DNA of 10,310 nucleotides from Methanomassiliicoccaceae archaeon (GTDB lineage Archaea; Thermoplasmatota; Thermoplasmata; Methanomassiliicoccales; Methanomethylophilaceae): assembly GCA_009784745.1 (NCBI GenBank), contig WQXR01000043.1, positions 1-10,310 of the forward strand, in the 5' to 3' direction. Below, one piece after another: positions 1-6,982 of this stretch; the first letter of the stretch is position 1; the number at the start of each line of letters is the position of its first letter. The position numbers and the translations under genes were made by a program. The notes under the pieces were generated by a model that saw nothing but the letters and a program-made list of their open reading frames with translations, was not told the DNA's origin and searched no databases.

Positions 1-219
1 AGAATAGATGATATCGAGATCATCTTCATGACGAAGGTACCTGAGCATCATTCCTTTGTCGTCGGTACCTTCGCACACAACACGTTCATTTTTCTTACCC
101 AGTGTGATGATCTTGCCGTAAAGGACGCCTTCCCATTTGTTGCCTCTCCTGATCCATCTGTGCGCCTGACCGCACCCGAGTGACGCATTCAGTGATATGT
201 TGATGTCAAGTATCATCAT
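1..219 (-). CDS. ogg: 8-oxoguanine DNA glycosylase, Ogg1 type, N-terminal part (runs off the window)
   Basis: This is the first 73 codons of a minus-strand gene, open to the window edge. I translated it by hand: it begins MMILDINISLNASLGCGQAH and continues RWIRRGNKWEGVLYGK. The SLxxGQxxRW motif and the following WxGVL strand match the N-terminal OGG domain of eukaryotic and archaeal 8-oxoguanine glycosylases. A later LRYLRHEDDLDIIY segment matches the RKYFxLDxxLxxLY stretch that precedes the helix-hairpin-helix glycosylase domain. The catalytic Lys and Asp would lie outside the window. The family removes 8-oxoguanine from DNA and often nicks the abasic site. The start is the ATG pair at 219/216; the frame is open upstream but has no earlier ATG, and a TATA box at 238-245 puts transcription start at the ATG. 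The divergent neighbour is an AP-endonuclease-like gene, which fits a shared repair role. Other members of the HhH glycosylase superfamily cannot be excluded from the N-terminus alone. Confidence 0.82.
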   Translation of the reverse strand, partial: MMILDINISLNASLGCGQAHRWIRRGNKWEGVLYGKIITLGKKNERVVCEGTDDKGMMLRYLRHEDDLDIIYS

Positions 220-237
220 ACACTCATCGGAAACATT

Positions 238-245
238 GATAAAAA
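238..245 (-). promoter_or_regulatory. TATA box of the ogg-like gene
   Basis: On the minus strand this reads TTTTTATC and ends about 19 bases before the ATG at 219. That spacing predicts a leaderless or nearly leaderless transcript. No Shine-Dalgarno motif precedes the ATG, which agrees. Confidence 0.5.
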
Positions 246-259
246 CTGTTCCGAAGATA

Positions 260-267
260 GAAATATC
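260..267 (+). promoter_or_regulatory. TATA-like box of the AP-endonuclease-like gene
   Basis: GAAATATC lies about 23 bases ahead of the ATG at 287, the distance expected for a leaderless archaeal mRNA. A GGAG at 282-285 is only one base from the ATG, too close to act as a normal ribosome binding site. It is a weak match to the TATA consensus. Confidence 0.4.
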
Positions 268-286
268 ATCCTCGCGATGACGGAGT

Positions 287-1093
287 ATGCATTTCGGACC
301 GGCAGGATACCCTGAAAAGAGCAAAGATCCGCAGGATGCCATGAACATCGTCAGGGAAATGGGATTGGACGCATTGGAAATGGAATTCGTGCGCGGAGCG
401 AGGATATCCGAAGCAAAGGCAAAAGAGATAGGAACGTTAGCAGCAAAGTTTAACATCAGATTGAGCGCCCACGCGCCGTATTTTGTGAGTTTCAACTCAG
501 AAACGCCGGAAACGAGAGAAAAAAGTATTCCGTGGGTAACGGACACGGCGAAGGCGGCGCACCATCTGGGTGCGTATATCGTCGTCATTCATGCGGCATC
601 ATACGGAAAGGAGCCGCTAAAAGCAACAGATTCCGTAATGAACGGACTGATAAGATGCAAAGAGGTCATGGATGACGAGAACATAAAGGACGTCATATTA
701 GGTCTGGAAACAATGGGAAGGCCGGCAACTTGGGGAACATTGAAAGAAATAGAAAAAGTAATGGACAATGTTACGGGGGTAAGACCCGTTCTGGATGTGG
801 CGCACGTCCATTCAAGAGGCAACGGCGCACTCAGAACAGAGAAAGATATGAAAGATCTTACCGACGAATTCTTCTCTCTCGCCGGCGGGAGGCCGCATTT
901 TCATATCAGTTGCATCGAATACAGTGAAAAAGGTGAGAAGAAACACCTTCCGTTATCGGCAGCGGATCCTGATATGTCATTGCTGGCGAATGTACTGGAT
1001 GATGCAAAAGAGGACTGTACGTTCATCTGTGAATCGCCGTTATTGGAACAGGATGCGCTCGTATTCAAACACATGTTCCCGCGCTTTAAGTGA
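287..1093 (+). CDS. Endonuclease IV (Nfo)-like TIM-barrel protein, probable AP endonuclease
   Basis: The product has 268 residues, close to the usual size of AP-endonuclease family 2 TIM barrels. It opens with MHFGPAGYP, typical of archaeal Nfo-like proteins. Residues that align by eye with E. coli Nfo metal ligands are H62 (SAHAPY), H102 (VIHAAS), E141 (GLETMG), D170 and H173 (LDVAHVHSRG), H206 (HFHIS), H220 (KKHLPL) and E249 (CESP). The family cleaves DNA 5' to abasic sites using three zinc ions. The position equivalent to Nfo D229, just before H220, appears to be Lys, so the third zinc site may be altered. The gene diverges from an Ogg-type glycosylase, which favours a base-excision-repair role over a sugar-isomerase role, the main alternative for this fold. 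The gene ends in TGA, 40 bases before a tRNA-Thr. The ATG was chosen from the conserved N-terminus and the TATA spacing; a nearby ATG at 277 is in another frame. Confidence 0.82.
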   Translation: MHFGPAGYPEKSKDPQDAMNIVREMGLDALEMEFVRGARISEAKAKEIGTLAAKFNIRLSAHAPYFVSFNSETPETREKSIPWVTDTAKAAHHLGAYIVVIHAASYGKEPLKATDSVMNGLIRCKEVMDDENIKDVILGLETMGRPATWGTLKEIEKVMDNVTGVRPVLDVAHVHSRGNGALRTEKDMKDLTDEFFSLAGGRPHFHISCIEYSEKGEKKHLPLSAADPDMSLLANVLDDAKEDCTFICESPLLEQDALVFKHMFPRFK

Positions 1094-1101
1094 TGGGAAG
1101 A

Positions 1102-1109
1102 TTAATAAA
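1102..1109 (+). promoter_or_regulatory. TATA box of tRNA-Thr
   Basis: TTAATAAA ends 25 bases before the mature 5' end of the tRNA, with a purine-rich BRE-like GGGAAG just ahead. It gives the tRNA its own promoter, although readthrough from the repair gene 40 bases upstream is also possible. Confidence 0.55.
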
Positions 1110-1133
1110 ATGGGTTCTCATGCACCAACCAAC

Positions 1134-1208
1134 GCCACTGTGGCTCAGCGGTAGAGCGACTGATTCGTAATCAGTCGGTCGGGGGTTCGATTCCCTCCAG
1201 TGGCTCCA
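1134..1208 (+). tRNA. tRNA-Thr(CGU)
   Basis: The cloverleaf is complete. The acceptor stem GCCACTG pairs with CAGTGGC, the D arm is GCTC/GAGC, and the anticodon stem ACTGA/TCAGT holds the loop TTCGTAA with anticodon CGT. The T arm is GGGGG-TTCGATT-CCCTC with one G-U pair. The discriminator is U73, as in archaeal threonine tRNAs, and CCA is encoded. There is no intron. It reads ACG codons, which are frequent in the genes here. Confidence 0.97.
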
Positions 1209-1209
1209 C

Positions 1210-1214
1210 TTTTT
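1210..1214 (+). terminator. T5 run after tRNA-Thr
   Basis: Five T residues begin two bases after the encoded CCA, a typical archaeal termination signal. The run overlaps the stop codon of the convergent thiC gene (1213-1215). Confidence 0.5.
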
Positions 1215-2487
1215 ACTCAAGTTTGAGGTAACGGTCAACAATTTTTATAGCACACACGTCGCCGCACATCGAACACCCCTCATCCTTTTCCGTTATTCCG
1301 CGTTCTCTGTATCTCCTCGCTTTGTCGGGATCCAAAGCGATACCGAACATCGCTTCCCAATCCAGTTTCCTTCTGGCCGCAGCCATTTTGCTATCTTTAT
1401 CTTTGTCACGTGACCTGCACAGGTCGCCGACATGCGCCGCTATCTTCGAAGCGATCAATCCTTCTTTTACGTCATCGACATCCGGCAGCGACAGATGCTC
1501 CGCCGGCGTTAGGTAACAAAGGAAATCAGCTCCGTGCTGCGCCGCAACGGCGCCGCCGATGGCACCGACGATGTGATCGTAGCCCGGAGCAATATCAGTA
1601 ACAAGAGGACCAAGCACATAGAACGGAGCGCCGTAGCACACCTTCTTCTGAATTTGCATATTCGCAGGCACCATGTCCAAAGAAACGTGACCCGGGCCTT
1701 CCACCATTGACTGAACTCCCGCTTTGCGGCATCTTTTTACCAATCTTCCCAACGTCATCAGTTCAGACAGTTGAGCAGCATCGGTGGCATCATCAATGCA
1801 TCCCGGCCGGAAACCGTCACCGAGAGAAAGCGTTATCTCATATTTTTTCGCCAACTCCAAAAGGTAGTCGAAATTCTCGTACAAAGGGTTCTCCCTGTTG
1901 TTATGCAATATCCACGCGGTAAGGAAGGAACCTCCTCGCGAAACGACATCCATCTTTCTGTCGGAACACTTGAGCCAGTTGACACTTTCTTTCGTTATTC
2001 CGCAGTGAACGGTCATGAAATCAACACCGTCTTTTGCATGCATCTCGATGCCGCCGAAGATGTCGTCCTCCGTCATATCAACAACGGCATTCCTTCTCGC
2101 CGCCGTAAGCCCGACCTGATATATCGGGACCGTTCCGACGATCACGTCACATTCGGAAACGATCCTTCTTCTGATAACGTCAATATCGCCTCCGGTGCTG
2201 AGATCCATCACCGCATCCGCTCCGTATCTGAGAGCAACGGCAAGTTTTTTCATCTCCGTGTCGGCACAGGGCATATCCCTCGACGTGCCGATGTTGACGT
2301 TCACCTTGACGGACATACCTTCGCCGATGCCGCACGGTACCGGACCGTGAATGGGGTTGCACGGAATTACGATACGCCCCGACGCAACGCCGTTCCTGAC
2401 GAACTCTTCGCTTACGCCCTCTCTTTTCGCGACGTTCGCGATCAGCGGTGTAACACCCTTTGCGGCCTGCTCCATGATACTGCTCAT
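1213..2487 (-). CDS. thiC: Phosphomethylpyrimidine synthase ThiC
   Basis: ThiC rearranges aminoimidazole ribotide into hydroxymethylpyrimidine phosphate, the pyrimidine half of thiamine, by radical SAM chemistry. The product has 424 residues, the usual length of the short archaeal and clostridial form. Visible family motifs are KVNVNIGTS (61-69), LRYGADAVMDLSTGG (86-100), SRGGSFLTAWI (183-193), SLGDGFRPGCIDDATDAAQ (221-239), EGPGH (263-267) and TPAEHL (327-332); the last two carry the conserved metal-binding His residues. The C-terminal cluster motif is C405-x2-C408-x3-C412, one residue shorter than the CX2CX4C of well-studied bacterial enzymes. I chose the ATG at 2487, not an upstream one at 2580, because family similarity begins there and a TATA box lies 20 bases upstream. 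No TPP riboswitch fits in such a short leader. BzaF, the ThiC paralogue that makes hydroxybenzimidazole, is an alternative I cannot exclude by eye. Confidence 0.93.
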   Translation of the reverse strand: MSSIMEQAAKGVTPLIANVAKREGVSEEFVRNGVASGRIVIPCNPIHGPVPCGIGEGMSVKVNVNIGTSRDMPCADTEMKKLAVALRYGADAVMDLSTGGDIDVIRRRIVSECDVIVGTVPIYQVGLTAARRNAVVDMTEDDIFGGIEMHAKDGVDFMTVHCGITKESVNWLKCSDRKMDVVSRGGSFLTAWILHNNRENPLYENFDYLLELAKKYEITLSLGDGFRPGCIDDATDAAQLSELMTLGRLVKRCRKAGVQSMVEGPGHVSLDMVPANMQIQKKVCYGAPFYVLGPLVTDIAPGYDHIVGAIGGAVAAQHGADFLCYLTPAEHLSLPDVDDVKEGLIASKIAAHVGDLCRSRDKDKDSKMAAARRKLDWEAMFGIALDPDKARRYRERGITEKDEGCSMCGDVCAIKIVDRYLKLE

Positions 2488-2506
2488 ACCCTTCCCAACG
2501 GCAGAT

Positions 2507-2516
2507 GTATATTTTA
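2507..2516 (-). promoter_or_regulatory. TATA box of thiC
   Basis: On the minus strand this reads TAAAATATAC and ends 19 bases before the ATG at 2487, so transcription should start at or next to the ATG. The leader is too short for a riboswitch. A weak purine-rich GGGAAGGG sits just before the ATG. Confidence 0.55.
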
Positions 2517-2538
2517 GTGTTGTCCAGCAAGGGAGTAT

Positions 2539-2564
2539 TGCGCATGCGCACGCGCGCACGTGCG
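2539..2564. promoter_or_regulatory. 26-base alternating pyrimidine-purine tract (Z-DNA candidate) between thiC and gyrB promoters
   Basis: Every step from T2539 to G2564 alternates pyrimidine and purine without a break, and the tract is rich in CG and CA/TG steps, the classic Z-DNA composition. It is also built of perfect palindromes: TGCGCATGCGCA (2539-2550), CGCG (2551-2554) and CGCACGTGCG (2555-2564). It ends directly against the BRE/TATA of gyrB and lies 23 bases upstream of the thiC TATA box. Z-DNA forms under negative supercoiling, so a role as a supercoiling sensor for gyrase expression is an attractive inference. A protein-binding operator is the alternative. Confidence 0.7.
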
Positions 2565-2577
2565 AAACATTATAAAC
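2563..2577 (+). promoter_or_regulatory. BRE and TATA box of the gyrBA operon
   Basis: CGAAAC (2563-2568) followed by TTATAAAC (2570-2577) matches the archaeal BRE-TATA arrangement. Transcription would begin near 2598-2602, giving a leader of about 25 bases before the gyrB ATG at 2626. Confidence 0.6.
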
Positions 2578-2625
2578 CATCCATACATACGGGATTCATT
2601 CAGCCGGTCGGTTGCGGGTGGGAAC

Positions 2626-4533
2626 ATGAGCGAAGATAATGGACAGGGTAATTACGGTGCGGACGGTATTGTTGTTCTGGAAGGTCTTGAAGCGGTCAGG
2701 ACACGTCCTGCGATGTACATAGGAAGCACGGATTCACGCGGATTGCACCATTTGGTGTATGAGGTCGTTGACAACAGCATAGACGAAGCGATGGCGGGTT
2801 ATGCCACTTTGATATCGGTATACGTGAACAAGGACGGTTCCGTTACCGTCGTTGATGACGGACGAGGGATACCGACGGGAATGCATGAGAAGGGAATATC
2901 CGCGTTGGAAGTGGTGATGACGCATCTCCACGCAGGCGGAAAATTCGATCACAACAGTTACAAGGTATCCGGCGGTCTGCACGGCGTCGGTGTTTCGGCG
3001 GTAAACGCATTATCGTCAAAACTCATTGCCGTCGTTGACCGCGAAGGCAAACAGTTCAGGCAATCCTATTCATGCGGCATACCGGACGGCCCGATGGAAG
3101 AAGTGGGCCCGTCGGAAAGAACGGGAACATCGGTGACGTTCTACCCCGACAAAGAACACATATTCAAAGATGCAGGCGAGTTCGAATACGAAGTACTGCA
3201 GATGAGGTTCAGGAACCAAGCGTTCCTGAACAAGAACGTTGCCATTTATTTCGAGGACATGAGAACGGGACGCTCCGAGAAATTCCACTTCGAAGGCGGC
3301 GTTTCCGAATTCGTTTCGTTCCTTAACAAGAGCAGAACGCCGATACACCCCAATCCGATATACATACACGGCGAGGCCGTTGGCATTGAAGTTGAGATCG
3401 CAATGCAATATACGGACGGATACAACGAAACGATAAACTCGTTCGTCAATACGATCAGCACACCCGACGGCGGAACGCACATGGCCGGTTTCAGAACGGC
3501 ATTGACAAGGACAATAAACGATCACGCCAAAACGAACGGTTTCCTCAAGGACGGCGAACCTCTTTCCGGAGAGGATGTAAGAGAAGGATTAACGGCAATA
3601 CTGAGCATAAAGATACAGGAGCCGCAGTTCGAAGGGCAGACGAAATCGAAACTCGGCAACAGCGAAGCACAAGGCGCCGTATCATCCGTGATGGGTGAAA
3701 AACTGGCAGAATTTTTGATAGAGAATCCGAAGATAGCGGAACTCATCGTTAAGAAATCCATTTTTGCGGCACAGGTAAGAGAAGCGGCCAGAAAAGCAAA
3801 GGAACTTACGAGGAGGAAGAACGTTCTCGAAGGCACCTCGTTACCGGGGAAACTCGCTGACTGTACGGAACGCGATCCTTCAAAGTCGGAATTGTACATA
3901 GTGGAAGGAGAATCTGCCGGAGGAAGTGCGAAACAAGGCCGGGACAGGATGTTCCAGGCGATACTTCCGTTACGCGGAAAGATACTGAACGTTGAGAAAG
4001 CAAGACCCGATAAGATACTGCAGAGCGAGGAAATAAAGAATCTGGTGATAGCGATAGGCGGAAGCATAGGAAACGATTTCGATCTGTCAAAGGTAAGGTA
4101 TCATAACATTGTCATCATGACGGATGCCGACGTTGACGGAGCGCACATAAGCACGCTTTTGCTAACTTTATTCTTCCGGCAGATGAGGCCGCTCATCGAA
4201 GCAGGTTACGTCTACTTGGCGATGCCGCCGCTGTACCGCGTCTACAAAGGAAAGAAAGAGAAGTACGTCTACAACGATGCGGAATTAGCAAAAGCATTGG
4301 AAGAGTTCGGGCAGGGGGCGCAGACCACGAGGTACAAAGGTCTTGGTGAAATGGATCCGAAGCAGTTGTGGGAGACCACAATGGATCCTGAAACGAGAGT
4401 TATGAAACAAGTTATGATAGAGGATGCGATGCTCGCCGATGAACTTTTCACGATGCTCATGGGCGACGCGGTCGAACCGCGCAGGGATTTCATAGTGGAA
4501 CATGCGCATGAAGTGATAAATCTGGATGTGTGA
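2626..4533 (+). CDS. gyrB: DNA gyrase subunit B
   Basis: GyrB is the ATPase subunit of gyrase, which with GyrA introduces negative supercoils. The 635-residue product is the short type lacking the insert of the E. coli protein. The GHKL ATPase domain shows YEVVDN (E46, N50), VVDDGRGIP (75-83) and GGLHGVGVSAVNALS (116-130). The transducer carries the QTK loop (338-340). The Toprim domain shows the acidic VEGESAGGSA (426-435), PLRGKILNVEKA (448-459) and MTDADVDGAHI (498-508), and the tail has RYKGLGEMDP. The ATG at 2626 was preferred to one at 2560 because the promoter TATA box at 2570-2577 lies inside the longer version, and GGGTGGG precedes 2626 at good spacing. It heads an operon with gyrA, 4 bases downstream. 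ParE of topoisomerase IV is similar, but pairing with a GyrA that has a full six-blade C-terminal domain argues for gyrase. Confidence 0.97.
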   Translation: MSEDNGQGNYGADGIVVLEGLEAVRTRPAMYIGSTDSRGLHHLVYEVVDNSIDEAMAGYATLISVYVNKDGSVTVVDDGRGIPTGMHEKGISALEVVMTHLHAGGKFDHNSYKVSGGLHGVGVSAVNALSSKLIAVVDREGKQFRQSYSCGIPDGPMEEVGPSERTGTSVTFYPDKEHIFKDAGEFEYEVLQMRFRNQAFLNKNVAIYFEDMRTGRSEKFHFEGGVSEFVSFLNKSRTPIHPNPIYIHGEAVGIEVEIAMQYTDGYNETINSFVNTISTPDGGTHMAGFRTALTRTINDHAKTNGFLKDGEPLSGEDVREGLTAILSIKIQEPQFEGQTKSKLGNSEAQGAVSSVMGEKLAEFLIENPKIAELIVKKSIFAAQVREAARKAKELTRRKNVLEGTSLPGKLADCTERDPSKSELYIVEGESAGGSAKQGRDRMFQAILPLRGKILNVEKARPDKILQSEEIKNLVIAIGGSIGNDFDLSKVRYHNIVIMTDADVDGAHISTLLLTLFFRQMRPLIEAGYVYLAMPPLYRVYKGKKEKYVYNDAELAKALEEFGQGAQTTRYKGLGEMDPKQLWETTMDPETRVMKQVMIEDAMLADELFTMLMGDAVEPRRDFIVEHAHEVINLDV

Positions 4534-4537
4534 TATC

Positions 4538-6982
4538 ATGGACGAAGAGAAGATAATACCGAAAGTGGTGTCGCAGAGCATTGAGAAGGAGATGCAGAGA
4601 TCGTACATCGATTATGCGATGTCCGTCATCGTAGGAAGGGCGCTGCCCGATGTCCGTGACGGTCTGAAACCCGTGCACAGGAAGATAATGTATGCGATGC
4701 ACGACATGGGTCTGACGTACGGCAGAGCACATAAAAAATCCGCAAGGGTCGTGGGAGAGGTCTTAGGTAAATACCATCCGCATGGTGACTCGGCAGCGTA
4801 CGAATCGATGGTGAGGATGGCGCAACCGTTCTCGTTAAGGTATCCGCTGGTGGACGGTCAGGGGAACTTCGGTTCCGTTGACGGTGATTCAGCGGCTGCG
4901 ATGCGTTATACGGAAGCGAAACTGTCGAAGATATCATCCGATCTGTTAGCGGATCTGGACAAGGACACGGTCGATTTCGTGGATAATTTTGACGGTTCAT
5001 TGAAAGAACCCTCTGTCCTTCCGTCGAAGTTCCCCAATCTTTTAGTTAACGGTTCCGACGGTATCGCCGTGGGAATGGCAACGAAGATGCCTCCTCACAA
5101 CCTGTCGGAAGTGGTCGATGCTTTAGTTTACATAATTGACAACCCTGACGCGGAAGTGGGAGAATTAATGGAATTCGTCAAAGGCCCGGATTTTCCGACG
5201 GGAGGAACGATATACGGCCTCAGCGGCATAACATCAGCATATTCAACCGGACGCGGAAAAGTGAAGATAAGGGCGAACACGCACATAGAAACGTCATCAT
5301 CAGGAAAATCAAAGATAATAGTCGACGAAATTCCGTATCAGGTTAACAAGGCATTATTGATAGAAGAGATCGCGGAGCGTGTGAAAAATAAAGAACTGGA
5401 AGGAATAACCGATCTGAGAGACGAATCCGACAGGAACGGAATGCGTATTGTCATCGAACTGCACAGAGATGCGATAGAGAACGTTGTCCTTGAGAACCTG
5501 TTCAAACAGACGAGAATGGAACAGACATTCGGGATAATTAATTTAGCACTCGTGAACAACAAACCGATGACGCTCAGCCTGAAAGATATGTTATTGCATT
5601 ATCTGGCACATCGTAAGGAAGTAATAACAAGAAGGACACAGTACGACCTGGATCAGGCGGCGAAAAGACATCATATACTGGAAGGACTGATGAAAGCGTT
5701 CTCCATGTTGGATGAGACGATAGCACTGATACGCGCATCGAAAACGCCGGAGGAAGCGAGAGAAGGTCTGATGACCCTTCTCGGGATATCGGAGGAACAG
5801 GCGAAAGCGATATTGGACATGCGTCTTCAGAAATTAACTGGACTTGAGATAGAAGACCTTAGAAAAGAATACGACGACATCATCAAGCTGATGGAGGATC
5901 TGCGCAACATACTGGAGAATGAATCCCGTGTCCTGACGATAATCAAGGACGAATTGAAAGAAATGAAGGAGACGCACGGCGATGAGCGCAGAACGATAAT
6001 AGATCCGAACGCCATCGACACGGACGAAGAGGACCTGATACCGCGTGAGGACGTCGTGATAACAATAACATCGGACAACTACATCAAACGCATTCCTTTG
6101 AACACATACAAACAGCAGGGGCGCGGAGGCGTCGGACTGATAGGGATGCAAACGAAGGAAGAGGATCACGTTGTCAATCTGTTCGTAACATCAACACACG
6201 ATTACATATTGTTCGTAACGAACAAAGGAAGATTGCATTGGCTTAAGGGATACCGCATACCGGAAGGAAGCAGACAGTCAAAGGGGAAACCGATAGTGAA
6301 CATGCTTTCCGATCTGGAAGAGAACGAGAAAGTTATGAACACAATATGCGTCAGCGACTTCCCTGATGATAAATATCTGGCGTTCTGTACTCGGAACGGA
6401 TTGATAAAGAAAACATGCCTTTCCGCATACGGGAACGTAAGATCAAGAGGAATAAAGGCAATAAAACTTGAAGATGATGACGAACTCGTTGAAACTCATC
6501 TCACAACGGGCGATGCGGAGATAATAATAGCAACGAAGGACGGTCAGGCGTGCAGATTCAACGAATCTGATGTAAGACCTATGGGAAGGGACACGATGGG
6601 TGTGAAAGGAATGACACTCAATTCCGGCGACGCGGTCGTTGCAATGGCATCGGTGCGTCCCGACGATATGCTCCTGACCGTAACGGAGAACGGTTATGGT
6701 AAGATATCATCAGTAGGCGATTACCGTAAGACAAGGCGCGGCGGGAAAGGTGTGATAACGATAAAGACGGGCGGACGTAATGGTAACGTTGCGGCTGTCC
6801 GTAAAGTTGAACAGACCGATGAACTGATGATCACAAGCAAACAGGGAAAGATACTGAGGATAAAAGTTGCGGACATCCGTGTAACGGGACGGAACGCGAT
6901 GGGCGTGAGAGTGATGAACCTTCATGACGACGATCTGGTAACGGCATTGGAACCTGTGGTCGCGGAGCAGGATGAGGAATGA
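4538..6982 (+). CDS. gyrA: DNA gyrase subunit A
   Basis: GyrA breaks and rejoins DNA and wraps it through its C-terminal pinwheel. The product has 814 residues. The winged-helix region shows KSARVVGEVLGKYHPHGDSAAYE (67-89), with S85 and E89 at the two main quinolone-resistance positions, and the catalytic Tyr is Y124 in AAMRYTEAKL. A tower and coiled-coil region follow to about residue 480. The C-terminal domain has six blade motifs, starting YKQQGRGGVG (524-533) and including TRRGGKG (732-738) and TGRNAMGVR (783-791). The first one corresponds to the GyrA box, normally Q(R/K)RGG(R/K)G, but reads QGRGGVG. The acidic tail is very short (AEQDEE). The ATG at 4538 begins the conserved MDEEKIIPKVVSQSIEKEM and has a GTGAT upstream; an in-frame ATG at 4526 overlapping gyrB adds four residues and is possible. 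The stop overlaps the next gene's start as ATGA. Confidence 0.97.
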   Translation: MDEEKIIPKVVSQSIEKEMQRSYIDYAMSVIVGRALPDVRDGLKPVHRKIMYAMHDMGLTYGRAHKKSARVVGEVLGKYHPHGDSAAYESMVRMAQPFSLRYPLVDGQGNFGSVDGDSAAAMRYTEAKLSKISSDLLADLDKDTVDFVDNFDGSLKEPSVLPSKFPNLLVNGSDGIAVGMATKMPPHNLSEVVDALVYIIDNPDAEVGELMEFVKGPDFPTGGTIYGLSGITSAYSTGRGKVKIRANTHIETSSSGKSKIIVDEIPYQVNKALLIEEIAERVKNKELEGITDLRDESDRNGMRIVIELHRDAIENVVLENLFKQTRMEQTFGIINLALVNNKPMTLSLKDMLLHYLAHRKEVITRRTQYDLDQAAKRHHILEGLMKAFSMLDETIALIRASKTPEEAREGLMTLLGISEEQAKAILDMRLQKLTGLEIEDLRKEYDDIIKLMEDLRNILENESRVLTIIKDELKEMKETHGDERRTIIDPNAIDTDEEDLIPREDVVITITSDNYIKRIPLNTYKQQGRGGVGLIGMQTKEEDHVVNLFVTSTHDYILFVTNKGRLHWLKGYRIPEGSRQSKGKPIVNMLSDLEENEKVMNTICVSDFPDDKYLAFCTRNGLIKKTCLSAYGNVRSRGIKAIKLEDDDELVETHLTTGDAEIIIATKDGQACRFNESDVRPMGRDTMGVKGMTLNSGDAVVAMASVRPDDMLLTVTENGYGKISSVGDYRKTRRGGKGVITIKTGGRNGNVAAVRKVEQTDELMITSKQGKILRIKVADIRVTGRNAMGVRVMNLHDDDLVTALEPVVAEQDEE

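Noticed and set aside
32..73. 10-base inverted repeat CGAAGGTACC / GGTACCTTCG
   Set aside because: Both arms lie in the conserved reading frame of the Ogg-type gene, the loop is 22 bases, and nothing suggests regulation there.
1771..2517. A 248-codon open frame on the plus strand, antisense to thiC
   Set aside because: It lies wholly inside a certain thiC gene, has no family resemblance and no promoter or ribosome binding site; it is a shadow frame.
2488..2580. A longer thiC start at 2580 and a TPP riboswitch in the thiC leader
   Set aside because: The longer start crosses the thiC TATA box and the alternating tract. The remaining leader is essentially absent, so no riboswitch can be accommodated.
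3522..4067. A 181-codon open frame on the minus strand inside gyrB
   Set aside because: It is the mirror of a conserved Toprim/transducer coding region, with low-complexity Ser/Leu-rich translation typical of shadows.
2626..6982. Topoisomerase IV (ParE/ParC) instead of gyrase
   Set aside because: The A subunit has a full six-blade C-terminal domain with a GyrA-box-like motif, and the B subunit matches GyrB throughout, so gyrase is the better call.
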